Origin: Magicicada septendecula | Taxonomy: Eukaryota > Arthropoda > Insecta > Hemiptera > Cicadidae | DNA: 64,000 bases | NCBI GenBank assembly: GCA_034769895.1 | Contig: CM068373.1 | Span: 25,134,120-25,198,119, forward strand | Direction: 5' to 3' | Part shown: positions 24,925 through 34,579 of the stretch, piece after piece | How positions within the stretch are numbered: the stretch's first letter is position 1 | How the letters are laid out: each line of letters opens with the position of its first letter | Translations under genes and position numbers: made by a program | Notes under the pieces: model-generated | Told to the model about the DNA's origin: nothing | Database searches by the model: none | What the model saw: only the letters and a program-made list of their open reading frames with translations

Positions 24925-24972
<48 letters not shown>
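24469..24972. repeat. (GTA)n microsatellite split by a hAT element
   Basis: GTA repeats at 24469-24485 and 24927-24972 were one tract before insertion of the element between them. The 8-bp AGTAGTAG duplicated at the insertion is itself part of the repeat. Confidence 0.85.
24486..24926 (+). mobile_element. hAT-type MITE, copy 1
   Basis: 441 bp with termini CAGGCCCGGCTCC and, inverted, CAGGGCCGGCCCC, matching the CAGGGCCGGC ends of many non-autonomous hAT elements. The 8 bp on each side are identical (AGTAGTAG), the right length for hAT. No ORF. A second copy in opposite orientation is at 34117-34575 and is similar throughout its length. Confidence 0.9.
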
Positions 24973-25486
24973 ATACAATTAATAGTAGTATAGCATATTC
25001 GATACTTTTAATTAAACCGTGTGAGGAATAATCAATTTTACACCTCAGAGTCGTTATATCCGCACAAAATTGCAAACAACATTTAATTGCTTAGTAAATT
25101 TCTGTGCCTTGAATTACGGCAATAGTGATATTGTGTAGCTTATCTTGTGCAGCAGTGCAGCAGTGTAAACCTTATACAACACAGAGTTTGTATCAGATAA
25201 TTACGTTGATTTACTGCTTTGTGCGTAAACAACGGCTTCTGAAATAGGCCGGACAGAATAGTTTGCCTGCGCCCCTAACCTTGAATAGCCTTAAATAATA
25301 ATTTATTGTGCTGTCCAATGTTTCGCGCAACAGGCTCACATGAAACAGTATAATATTGATATCGCATTTGTTCATCGTATCTGATCGGAAGTCGGGAATA
25401 AATACTGGCTATTGTATTATCTTAAAACAGTGTTGTTCCCATATTGTTCAAGGGAAAAAACGTATATTATTATCACATTAAAGTGA

Positions 25487-25488
<2 letters not shown>
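24973..25488. other. Unassigned DNA
   Basis: No feature supported. Confidence 0.5.

Positions 25489-25560
<72 letters not shown>
25489..25560. repeat. (CA)n microsatellite
   Basis: Uninterrupted CA tract of about 36 units. Confidence 0.97.
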
Positions 25561-25562
<2 letters not shown>

Positions 25563-25639
25563 CATAAATTTATTTATTACTAATAACTTTGGATTTTTTT
25601 TAATCTTAAAATTTTGTACACCAACATATAATTAAATAA

Positions 25640-26460
25640 CCACCAAATTCCAATAAATAACGGGGTTAGGTAGGGATGCTGTGTTTCCACAACCTTCCTT
25701 AATATATACATTGACGACATGTTGAGAGCATTAAATTCCAGAGTGACTTTGGGTATACATCTTAACAAATCAATTTCTATGGGTTTCCTGCTATATGCGG
25801 ATGTCATAGTTCTTATTTAAGAAAATGAGGATGATTCACAAAGAGCTATGTTTAATTACAAGAAGTGGCAAGAGAGTACTCACTGACAATTTTAGTAAGA
25901 AAGGCCCAAACCATGGCTCTTAAAGGTAAATATCCAGTGAGGGCTATTTAGAACAAGTGAGTCGTTTCAAATATCTCAGCTGTGCAGTAAGGTATGAATC
26001 TGAATATGATATAGGGGAAAAGATAAATAATTTAAGAGTATTTTTGTACGACTTATAGAAATCTTAGAAATAAAACAAGACACAGCACAAGGTTTAAATT
26101 TTATACGACAATTGCAATATCCACGTTGATATATGCAGATGAGGCGTGGGCCATGACAAAAAAAGGAAAGCGGAAAGATTCAGAGTGCTGATGTGCAGTT
26201 TCTTTAAACTGCTTTAAATTATACATTGCAAGATAGAATAGCAAATGAAGATATCAAAACAGAACTCAAAGTAAATGACATAAATGAAATTATTTCAATT
26301 TACAGAAGACAATGGTGGGATCATTTGCAAAGGATGACAGAGGATCGATTGCCGAAAGCGTCACTGAACTATAAATGCATTGGTAGAAGCCGTGGGTCGT
26401 CCAAGGATAAGATGGGTGCCGGAACAGGAATTTATATAACATAATTCTTAAAGAGGGGAA
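25640..26460 (+). pseudogene. LINE family B, RT palm to 3' end
   Basis: The most complete family-B copy. A plus-strand frame gives NIYIDDMLRALNSRVTLGIH and then GFLLYADVIVLI, that is RT motif C with the second catalytic aspartate changed to valine, followed at once by a stop. Later parts are in other frames and end with NDINEIISIYRRQWWDHLQR and the PRIRW-VPEQ-like tail. The RT fingers and endonuclease are missing. Dead copy. Confidence 0.85.
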
Positions 26461-26464
26461 GAAA

Positions 26465-27190
26465 AGGAGAACTTCTAATTATTTATGTGAATTTAAAAAA
26501 TTTATAAAGGAAATTAAATTGAAAAGATTGATTAGAACTAAATATCTAATAAATATTATAAACTGAGAGTGTGTCAAAGCGTCTTTAAGGTTTCAGAATT
26601 TAAGTCACAAGTGCATTCAACTGTACAGAGTCGACCATAAGTCGCCTGACAGAGATAACTGTCCACAAATTCATTTTTGTCAAGCAACTCGTGGCCCACT
26701 CTGTATATAGTTCTGAATAAGTAAAGAAGCAAGGCTCTGTGTCAGGACTCTAGGACAGATCATTACAAATTTTTACATTTACTACACATAAGCTGTGTCA
26801 ATAATGCCAAAACAAGACAGAAACCTGGTGCATACACTGCGGCAAGAGCGTGTACGCTTTTTAGTATTGCTCTGCGCTTTTCAATTCGCAAATAATTATT
26901 AGAGTTAGTTAGCTTAACAACATATTATTAGTTGTTTTATCCATAATTCTATAATTTAAAATACAATTCGGAATTTTAAAATTTTTATGTCGGGGGTTGT
27001 GCAACCTAAGCACGGGCCGCCACTGAGAAATAAGTTTAAAATTCTAAATCACTGTGTTGAATTTCGAAACAAAAGGAAGTAGAGCAGCTCTTACAGTTTG
27101 CCTTCTTATTTGTTATTTACTTTATTAGCATTTAAAGCGTTAAACAGAATGGCGTGGTAGCTTAAGACATAACTGTTCAACAATTTCTGA
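26465..27190. other. Unassigned DNA
   Basis: No feature supported. Confidence 0.5.
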
Positions 27191-27239
27191 TTTTTTTTTC
27201 TTTTATAAAATTGCTAAACTGCTATAATTGTTATTATTT

Positions 27240-27277
27240 AGACAAAGCTTTTCGTCATCACTGACATCTTCAGGTCT
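27240..27277 (-). ncRNA. Hammerhead ribozyme-like fold, left arm
   Basis: Mirror image of the right-arm copy: stem I AGAC/GTCT, CTGAAGA box, stem II GTCA/TGAC, GAAA, two-base-pair stem III (AA/TT with a GC loop). The cleavage triplet would be TTT, allowed by the NUH rule but weak. Confidence 0.5.
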
Positions 27278-27331
27278 TAAACAACGACAGGTCTTAAACA
27301 ACAGGTCTTAAACAACAGGTTTGGTTGTTTA

Positions 27332-27369
27332 AGACCTGAAGATGTCAGTGATGACGAAAAGCTTTGTCT
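27332..27369 (+). ncRNA. Hammerhead ribozyme-like fold, right arm
   Basis: AGAC(27332-27335)-CTGAAGA-T-GTCA-GTGA-TGAC-GAA-AAGCTT-T-GTCT(27366-27369). All core bases of a type I hammerhead are present and stem I pairs perfectly for 4 bp. Stem III is minimal, as in retroelement hammerheads that act as dimers. Triplet TTT predicts low activity. Confidence 0.5.
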
Positions 27370-27414
27370 AAATAATAACAATTATAGCAGTTTAGCAATT
27401 TTATAAAAGAAAAG

Positions 27415-27629
27415 TAAGGATGGCTGCTAATTTAAACAATACGAAGAATTTCTGAATTGCAGATGCAAGTTGTAAAACTGTATACTTCTGCCGTGAGCAT
27501 GGTGGAAACTCAGTAAATGTAGTCATAATTACTATCTGGTAAATAAATTTGATCCGATTTCCTTGTCACTGAAAATTTGTATAACTGACTGTTTCTTCAG
27601 TCATCATCTGAGTTTAAGATAATGCATAA
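27415..27629. other. Unassigned spacer
   Basis: No feature supported. Confidence 0.5.
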
Positions 27630-27728
27630 TTTAATATTCATGTTTAATCTGGTATCCAAGTCACTTGATCGAATTAATAAATTAATATACCTTCAATAAT
27701 CCACCGTGTGACTTCTTATAAATCTCTT

Positions 27729-27768
27729 CTATTACGGGTTTCGGAGACTATGCTCCAACTTCAGATAG
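27729..27768 (-). ncRNA. Hammerhead-like core with A9 changed, PLE downstream unit
   Basis: Minus strand: CTAT, then CTGAAGT, stem II GGAG/CTCC, GAAAC, CC, GTA, then ATAG. Stem I (CTAT/ATAG) pairs perfectly, but the invariant A9 is T, so it is probably inactive. The upstream copy at 32204-32241 keeps A9. Confidence 0.6.
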
Positions 27769-27959
27769 TCAAATAAATATAAAACTATATCACTCTCACG
27801 AGATCGTTACATAATAAAAAATGTCAATTTGCATATGAACTGTACGCCATGTTGGGTGCGCTCCCGTTCAAGTTCAATCTGCTACTGAACGGTTGATACT
27901 TTATAGTAGTCTTAGTGGGCAGACTCAAGGCGGTATCGTACAAGCGGTTGGTTCTAAAG

Positions 27960-28275
27960 TTCAGTTGTTCATTTAATACGCATCGCGACTGATTAGGTTT
28001 GCGTATGCACCGTAAATTTCAAACTTCTCCAAGCCATTCATGAAACGGCCCTTTTAACATACCTGCAACGGTATTAAGTTGGAATTAAAATCTGTGTAAT
28101 TATGATTGTGTGAGGTCAGGTGTCGGGCGTAATTAGATTTCATTGTGTTATCATTTCTTATTTTCTTGGGTATATGTTCCCGAAAACGTTTGAGGAAACC
28201 TCTCCCCGTCTGTCTAATATAGAAGCAATTGCAATCATCTTATATTAACTTATATATACCCGTTTTTGCTTCAGG
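27960..28275 (-). pseudogene. PLE GIY-YIG endonuclease remnant
   Basis: Minus-strand reading gives CFYIRQTGRGFLKRFREHIP, against FYIGQTGR in better copies, so the YIG glycine is changed to arginine and a stop lies just upstream. Later pieces match the family's NYARHL and EKFEIYGAY stretches. GIY-YIG nucleases cut the target DNA for PLE integration; this copy should be dead. Confidence 0.75.
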
Positions 28276-28510
28276 AAGTGTGTATTTTTTCGGTCTGATA
28301 ATGCTTAGTAACAAATTATTAGTTCCGAATGAAACATTAAAACCATTATTATTCAATACAGAGGACAAAATCTTACGCATAAAGCCTGTATAATTAGTGG
28401 ATATAAAAATTTTGTGTGTTACTGTTTATTCGGGGTTTAAGTTTGCTTTTTTCGTGTTTTTTCAGTAGTTTGTCAATGGTCAATCTATTGTAACCATTGG
28501 CAACCGCGAT

Positions 28511-29007
28511 CTATTTTATGGTATTCAGCTCATCACGAAAGTCATTATCATCCAGGGGGATTGTCAATAATCTGTGAATGAAACTATTGTATGCCGCCAT
28601 TTTTTGTGAATAAGGATAATGGGAGTCAGCGTGTATTGTGGTGTCAGTAGTTGTTGGTTTCCTATAAATGTTGAATTTCAGTTTGTTCATCTGTCGAGTG
28701 TTGCTTAAATCTAAAAAGTTTATCTTGTTGTCAAACTCTGTTTCAAGAGTAAACTGGGTGTTTCTATTTACTTTATTTAAACAGTTTTTAAATAACTCGA
28801 TTTGTCTTAGAGTACCATCCAAAATGAGAAACGTATCATTTACATACCGTGCATGAAATATTATTTTATTTCTGTATATATTATTGTTTAACAAGTGAGT
28901 AATCTCATAAAAATTCAAATAGATATCGGCCAGTAGGCCAGAGAGGGGTGACCCTATAACCAGGCCATTACCTTGAATGTAAAACAAGCCATTAAAAATG
29001 TTTAGAC
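28511..29007 (-). pseudogene. PLE reverse transcriptase, C-terminal half (YVND)
   Basis: Contains YIQGNGLVIGSPLSGLLADI (RT motif B region), ARYVNDTFLI (motif C) and TQFTLETEFDNKINFLDL (motif D). Related PLE copies have YVDD, so the first catalytic aspartate is asparagine here. The frame as read starts inside the nested PLE; the genuine host-element part begins at about 29007. The other half of this RT is at 30714-31321. Confidence 0.85.
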
Positions 29008-29066
29008 TTAATATTAGGCAATTACCTGTATTAACTTCCGTCTTGTGACTTATTTGGTTTTTTCTT

Positions 29067-29107
29067 AAAATGACGCGTTTCGAGAATAAATTCTCATCAT
29101 CAGGTTC
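29067..29107 (-). ncRNA. Hammerhead ribozyme motif, left arm of palindromic PLE
   Basis: Minus strand: GAAC, CTGATGA, stem II GAGAA/TTCTC with a TTTA loop, GAAAC, GC, GTC, then ATTTT. The core is fully canonical. The stem I closing pair would be C-A in this arm; the next bases can pair. Cleavage is predicted between 29072 and 29071. Confidence 0.8.
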
Positions 29108-29204
29108 AAATTCTATAAAAACATCAAATTCACCCAAAAGGGGTCGTCAACTAGTTAAAATACACAAACACAAAAACACCACACATAATTTAACACCGAC
29201 ACAG

Positions 29205-29703
29205 TCACGGCACAGTCCGATGCGCATCGTCTCGCTGCCAACGACCAACTGTTGCACTTTGTCTTATACGACCGTTATCATTGCCCGCTGACCCATCGAT
29301 ATCGATGGCCGTATTGTAGAGCAGATTCGATCGGAACGAAATTTTGTCATTAAGTAGCTGGTCCGTTTGTAACTTAGAAGCCCTGTATATCTCATATTCC
29401 TCCACAGCGTTCATGTATGCACCCTTTTTACAATTATGAAGCAGTTTAAAGTTTGTGTGGAAGTCTGAGTACTTATGATTATACAGCATTAAATGCTGAG
29501 CGTAACTGGATCTAGTTTTCGAGATATCACTTTTGGGCAGGTGTTCTTTAAAACGTTCGGCTGACAGCCTGCCCGTTTGTCATATATAGAATTTGTCACA
29601 GTCATCGCATTCAAGCTTGTACACTCCAGTTTTCTCTTCAGCCGGGATATGAGTTCTTTGTCCCAAACATTTTTTGATGTTATTTGTGGTTTTAAAGGCC
29701 ACT
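29205..29703 (-). pseudogene. PLE GIY-YIG endonuclease, left-arm copy
   Basis: Near-identical to the plus-strand ORF at 29998-30516, but a stop replaces a codon next to the YIG motif (reading FYI-stop-QTGR near 29580), so the frame is split. The downstream part (29205-29489) is open and includes MNAVEEYEIYRAS, which carries the conserved glutamate. Confidence 0.85.
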
Positions 29704-29997
29704 TACTATTCATGCTGATTCGTACCATCCATATTCCCAAAAAATGGCAGCCTTCAACGCGTTCGTTCATAGAATGCTTGCTATTCCCCTTGAGCAAAAA
29801 GACAGAGTGGAAGAGACTAATATAATCAAAATATAGCTATCGCTAATGGGTATAACAGTGGAATCATAGACAAGCTTATAAGAAAACACTCGGTAAAAAT
29901 CAATAGTAAAAGCAGATTAACCGGCCCATCTAAAGAAGATACTAAGTTTATAGTAACTGAGTACACGAATGTACTACCAGTTATTGTAAAGAATGAG

Positions 29998-30516
29998 TTG
30001 AAAAAACGTAAAATAACAGTGGCCTTTAAAACCACAAATAACATCAAAAAACGTTTGGGACAAAGAACTCATATCCCGGCTGAAGAGAACACTGGAGTGT
30101 ACAAGCTTGAATGCGATGACTGTGACAAATTCTATATAGGACAAACGGGCAGGCCGTCAGCCGAACGTTTTAAAGAACACCTGCCCAAAAGTGATATCTC
30201 GAAAACTAGATCCAGTTACGCTCAGCATTTAATGCTGTATAATCATAAGTACTCAGACTTCCACACAAACTTTAAACTGCTTCATAATTGTAAAAAGGGT
30301 GCATACATGAACGCTGTGGAGGAATATGAGATATACAGGGCTTCTAAGTTACAAACGGACCAGCTACTTAATGACAAAATTTCGTTCCGATCGAATCTGC
30401 TGTGCAACACGGCCATCGATATCGATGGGTCAGCGGGCAATGATAACGGTCGTATAAGACAAAGTGCAACAGTTGGTCGTTGGCAGCGAGACGATGCGCA
30501 TCGGACTGTGCCATGA
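29998..30516 (+). CDS. GIY-YIG endonuclease ORF of a Penelope-like element (partial pol)
   Basis: 172 codons from the first ATG; the natural frame extends upstream into RT sequence (MAAFNAFVHRML-type, about 29740 onward) with a break near 29834, so this is the C-terminal part of a PLE polyprotein. It reads VYKLECDDCDKFYIGQTGR (GIY-YIG core with a CxxC before it), an Arg in ERFKEH, the SSYAQHL region, and Glu in MNAVEEYEIYRAS. The catalytic set is intact by eye. A hammerhead core follows ~100 bp after the stop. The RT catalytic part is not present in this copy, so it could act only in trans. Confidence 0.8.
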   Translation: MKKRKITVAFKTTNNIKKRLGQRTHIPAEENTGVYKLECDDCDKFYIGQTGRPSAERFKEHLPKSDISKTRSSYAQHLMLYNHKYSDFHTNFKLLHNCKKGAYMNAVEEYEIYRASKLQTDQLLNDKISFRSNLLCNTAIDIDGSAGNDNGRIRQSATVGRWQRDDAHRTVP

Positions 30517-30613
30517 CTGTGTCGGTGTTAAATTATGTGTGGTGTTTTTGTGTTTGTGTATTTTAACTAGTTGACGACCCCTTTTGGGTGAATTTGATGT
30601 TTTTATAGAATTT

Positions 30614-30654
30614 GAAACTGATGATGAGAATTTATTCTCGAAACGCGTCGTTTT
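30614..30654 (+). ncRNA. Hammerhead ribozyme motif, right arm of palindromic PLE
   Basis: Mirror copy of 29067-29107: GAAA, CTGATGA (30618-30624), stem II GAGAA/TTCTC, GAAAC (30640-30644), GC, GTC (30647-30649), GTTTT. Here the closing pair of stem I is A-G, whereas in the left arm it is C-A, so the two arms have lost the same pair by different changes. The intact ancestor would pair GAAC with GTTT. Confidence 0.8.
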
Positions 30655-30713
30655 AAGAAAAAACCAAATAAGTCACAAGACGGAAGTTAATACAGGTAAT
30701 TGCCTAATATTAA

Positions 30714-32115
30714 TTCTACCTATTTAGTAACGTGACTAGGAGACAATTAAAACAAAATGAATCATTAAAAATTAAATAGATTTGTTTTAAAATAACCTCG
30801 AGTAAGTTAATGAACTCATTTATCATCTGTGTGTTCATGCAACTATTATGAGATAAATTGTTTATCAAAATCTGTAATGTATCTATGACTGGGATATTCG
30901 TGTATAAATTAGTTTTGTCGAATGATGCCAATTTGTGGTTAGGTTGTAGTTCAACGGATTTAATCTTATTAATAAAATTAGTGTTGACTGTAATACTGTG
31001 ACTATTTCTTAACTGTAAATTATCTTTAATCAAACGGACGAGTGCTTTTGCAGTTTTGAAGCCAGGAGCGGTGGCAAAGTTCTCGAGTGTTCTGATAGGT
31101 ACGTTATGTTTATGAATTTTGGGTAGTCCTGTGAATATCGGGGATTTTGCGTTGATGGGCTTTAAGTAACGCCGTGTGTTTTCATTAAATAAATTGATGC
31201 ATTTGTTAATACGATTGTTAAGGTCCCTGACATATGTTTCAGTGGGATCAGAGTTTAATAGTTTAATGCTGTTGTTAGAAATAAAATTATGAACTTTAGC
31301 ACTGTATGAATCAGTGCCCATGATAACTAGCGAATTCCTTTATCTGCCTTAACAATACGGGCGTTGTTGTCAATTCATTTTTTTCATATGTTTTAAAGTT
31401 TTATGTTCACTGGAGTACCTAGAATGACCACGTGAAACGAGAGGTAGATATTGTTCAATTTAATGGCTCCATTGAATTTATTATTTATAAGTACACGTGC
31501 TTCATTTTGTAAGTGTTGGTTCGAAATAGTTTTTATGGCCGCCTCCACTTCAACGACCTCATAGATAAGTTTGTTTTTACCGACTGGTGGAAGATTATCC
31601 CTTTATTTAAAAGCTTCATTTTGTTATCATCAACGTTTATTGTAGTTAAGTTCATGACTCTAGGATAAAATGTGTGTTTACAAACAATGGCAGTCTCTTG
31701 GCAATGTTTATGTTCTAACCTACAAAGTTTGCGTAATTGATTAAAATGTGTACGGCGTACAATAAGTGATATGTATTTGTGTACGGAATCTAAAACTTTA
31801 TTGACAAAGACAGTATGAATATTGTTAAGAATATGCAAGTGTAATTGAAGTAAACGAGTGCTGACGAGAGATTTTCTAATGTATAATGCCTTAATTACTT
31901 TCTTCCTTGACGCGAAGTCGTTCAGCGTATTGTTGTGTTATTTTCGCGGCGTTGGAACAGCAATTAATTTTCACAGTAGCATACTTACTAGTTATGTTCT
32001 TTTGTAAACAAATTTTATTGAACTTAATATGTAAGTTAGTTTTTAATAACTGAATATTGACACTTTGGAATTTAAATACCATGCTTGCTTGGATAGGCTG
32101 TAATTTAATATTCAT
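30714..32115 (-). pseudogene. PLE N-terminal region and RT, first half
   Basis: Continues the RT of the surrounding PLE. The 201-residue frame (30716-31321) contains FTGLPKIHKHNVPIRTL (fingers) and LASFDKTNLYTNIPV, RT motif A with its aspartate, then ends at the nested insertion. Upstream pieces in other frames (31533-31838, 31891-32115) form the N-terminal region; frameshifts separate them. Comparable sequence in a sister copy is at 48458-48742. Confidence 0.8.
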
Positions 32116-32203
32116 GTTTATACTGGTATCTAAATCATTTGATCGAATTAATAAATTAATTTACCTTCAATAATCCACCGTGTGACTTCTTATAAATCTC
32201 TTG

Positions 32204-32241
32204 TATTACGCGTTTCGGAAACTATGCTCCTTCTTCAGACA
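32204..32241 (-). ncRNA. Hammerhead ribozyme motif, upstream PLE unit
   Basis: Minus strand: CTGAAGA (32238-32232), stem II GGAG/TTCC, GAAAC (32216-32212), GC, triplet GTA (32209-32207), then ATAC. Core bases are complete; stem I can form about 3 bp (TGT/ATA with a wobble). GTA is a valid NUH triplet. Confidence 0.7.
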
Positions 32242-32249
32242 GTAAAATA

Positions 32250-33040
32250 AAAATAAAACTATATCACCCTTACGAGATCGTTACATAATAAAAAATGTCA
32301 ATTTGCATATGAACTGTACGCCATGTTGGGTGCGCTCCCGTTCAGGTTCAATCTGCTACTGAACGGTTGGTGCTTTATCGTAGTCTTAGTGAGCAGACTC
32401 AAGGCGGTATCGTACAAGCGGTTGGTTCTAAAGTTCAGTTGATCATTTAATACGCAATCGCGACTGCTTAGGTTTGCGTATGCACCGTAAATTTCAAGCT
32501 CTTACAAGCCACTCATGAAACGCCCTTCTTACATAAATGCAACGGTATTATGTCGGAATTAAAGTCTGTGTAATTATGACTGTGTGAGGTCAGGTATCGG
32601 GCGTAATTTGATTTGATGGTGTCACAATTTCTTATTTTCTTGGGTATATGTTCCCGAAAACGTTTGAGGAAACCTCTCCCCGTCTATCCAATATAGAAAC
32701 AATTGTAGTCATTGCATATTAACTTATATATAACTGTTTCTCCTTTTGGAGGTGTGTGTTTTTTTGGTCTGAGAATGCTTAGTAATCCATTATTAGTTCT
32801 GAATTAAATAGTTAAACCATTATTATTCAATACAGAGGACAAAATCTTAGGTATAAAGCTTGTATAATTAGTGGATATAAAATTTTTTTGTGTGCTACTG
32901 TTTATTCGGGGTCTGAGTTTGCTTTTTTCTTGTTTTTTCACTAGGTTGTCAATGGTCAAACTCATTGGCAACCGCGATGTATTTTATGGTATTCATCTCA
33001 TCACGAAAGTCATTATCATCCAGGGGGATTGTAAAAAATG
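32250..33040 (-). pseudogene. GIY-YIG endonuclease remnant of the upstream tandem PLE unit
   Basis: Diverged direct copy of 27770-28555. The minus strand reads NCFYIG-stop-TG near 32690, so the YIG is kept but a stop follows. RT sequence beyond about 33040 is missing, which marks the 5' truncation of this unit. Confidence 0.75.
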
Positions 33041-33044
33041 AATG

Positions 33045-34116
33045 AAAAAAAGGGGAATGTAATTACAAGCGCATACCCTCCAGCGGTCCATCGTTGTCGT
33101 TGAAAGACTGAGACGTCCAGTATCGCAGAAAAATTAAACCAGAGGTAACAGAATCATCAGTGAAGGAGACACCCAACACACGGTTTGAACAGACAACAAT
33201 TAAAAGGTGTGCGAAACGTTTACTTCTTTCCTGTAGGCAAATTTTCTTCATTCGAGCAGTGATACATGAAACAATGTCGACGTTTCTGTAAATTAACAAC
33301 TGATTGAAGGGTTATAATTCAACATAAAATCGATCTCTATTCTTGGAACTGACTATTCTTAAAAATGAAATTAATCTGTATGCTTTAGCAGACATAAGTT
33401 AATAGTCATTTTAAGTACTAGTACAAACCAAGCCTTCTAATTTATATACTTTATGTGCTTTCTAATTAGACAGAAAAGTTATATGCATTCAGATAATTTT
33501 AATTTAAGTGTAAGTAACGTATTTAAATTAATTACACTCTTAGTGGAACAGAACGGAAAGAATTTAGAAAGAAGACGGTGTGTGTTTGTTAGGTTGGTGA
33601 GTGAGTTAGTGATTGACCAATTGACTAAACCCTCAACTAAATTGCAAAGAATGTCTGTAAACAAAACCTTTTAGAACTTTTTCCTACAGTTAAGAGAGAT
33701 ATTTGGTGACAGTGGGACTTAATTGTTACGAACGAACCTAATAAAACTTTCTCAATTAGGTTAAGTTAACAGTCGCCGGTAACAAGTTTGTTCATTGAAC
33801 CTCGTCACCGCACGGAACTCTGCAAACACTGCTTTCACTTGCTCTCCTTTATTGCCCACGTAATACTAACCCCTACGTATTGCCTTAAACGTAAGTTGTC
33901 TCATAGTAGCACTACAACTTCCGCAGATACATCTCTTTTGAAACTGGAAAAGCATAAATGCTAGCATATCAGTTTACTTTAAGTTGCACGCTGCATAGAT
34001 TGTATCCAGACTCTAATTTTAATCGTTTTTTGCCTGTGAAAATAATTTACCTTTACATGCTTTTTGACATGATATAGAGGAGTTAGCAACAACAACCAAC
34101 CAAACAGTATTGGCAG
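33045..34116. other. Unassigned DNA
   Basis: Short overlapping frames on both strands at 33453-33674 have no motif. No feature supported. Confidence 0.5.
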
Positions 34117-34575
34117 CAGGGCCGTCCCCAGCGCTTCTGCCGCCCTGTGCAATATTTATGAGTCCCGGCCCCTCCCAACTTTAACTCTGAACACATTCAC
34201 GCACACTGGACCTACTCTAAAGATACGGTGATTGCCTTCAAATGACGACTAGGAATGTTTGCATTGTTGTGTTTATCAAATAACTAGAACCTTTTCACGT
34301 TTACGATATGGTGAACGGTTACAATAAAAATCGTAGAGACAACACAAGGAATACAAGGTTTACGTTCTCTCGCTCACGATTTTTCGACTCTTCGTTAAAC
34401 TCCGCTGACTTTATACATAAAGTAATTCTTACTGATGTTATATATTGCCATGAAATTAAGTGAATAAGTTTATTTTTCCCTCAATTTTAAAACTTAACAT
34501 CACGGAATCTGCCGCCATTTAAAATTTGCCGCCCTGGCCGGTGGCACGGTTAGCCCCTGCCTGGAGCCGGGCCTG
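34117..34575 (-). mobile_element. hAT-type MITE, copy 2
   Basis: 459 bp, the reverse-orientation relative of 24486-24926, with ends CAGGGCCGTCCCC and, inverted, CAGGCCCGGCTCC. The 8-bp flanks are ATTGGCAG and ATTGTCAG, a target duplication with one later substitution. No ORF. Confidence 0.9.
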
Positions 34576-34579
34576 ATTG

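Larger units (their letters stand above)
27196..27414. repeat. Foldback element with ~90-bp arms and two convergent hammerhead cores
   Basis: Arms 27196-27285 and 27324-27414 are near-perfect inverted copies. The ~38-bp centre consists of tandem repeats of CAGGTCTTAAACAA. Each arm carries one complete hammerhead-like fold pointing outwards. No ORF. The unusual symmetry could arise from head-to-head joining of two copies of an RNA-derived unit. Confidence 0.85.
29008..30713. mobile_element. Palindromic Penelope-like element nested in the older PLE
   Basis: Two 696-bp arms (29008-29703 and 30018-30713) are near-identical inverted copies of a PLE 3' end, separated by 314 bp that belong to the plus-oriented copy (end of RT). 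Each arm carries the GIY-YIG ORF, 3' UTR, a hammerhead core and the terminal ACAGGTAATTGCC. The arms face away from each other. The insertion falls within the RT ORF of the surrounding element, just before its motif B. The close match of the arms suggests a recent event or gene conversion. Confidence 0.85.
27630..33040 (-). mobile_element. Partially tandem Penelope-like element with a nested second PLE
   Basis: A ~930-bp segment at 27630-28555 recurs as a diverged direct repeat at 32105-33040. Each copy holds the GIY-YIG endonuclease end, the 3' UTR and a hammerhead core. Between them lies the RT ORF, interrupted at 29008-30713 by another PLE. On the minus strand the order is: upstream unit (endonuclease end only), N-terminal region, RT, endonuclease, 3' end. 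Such head-to-tail partial tandems that look like LTRs are typical of PLEs. All reading frames are broken. Confidence 0.85.

Noticed and set aside
28668-28856. Plus-strand frame within the PLE RT
   Set aside because: Antisense to the RT palm; no independent motif.
28976-29137. N-terminal ~40 residues of the frame stopping at 28511
   Set aside because: They are a read-through of the nested PLE 3' UTR and hammerhead, not part of the RT.
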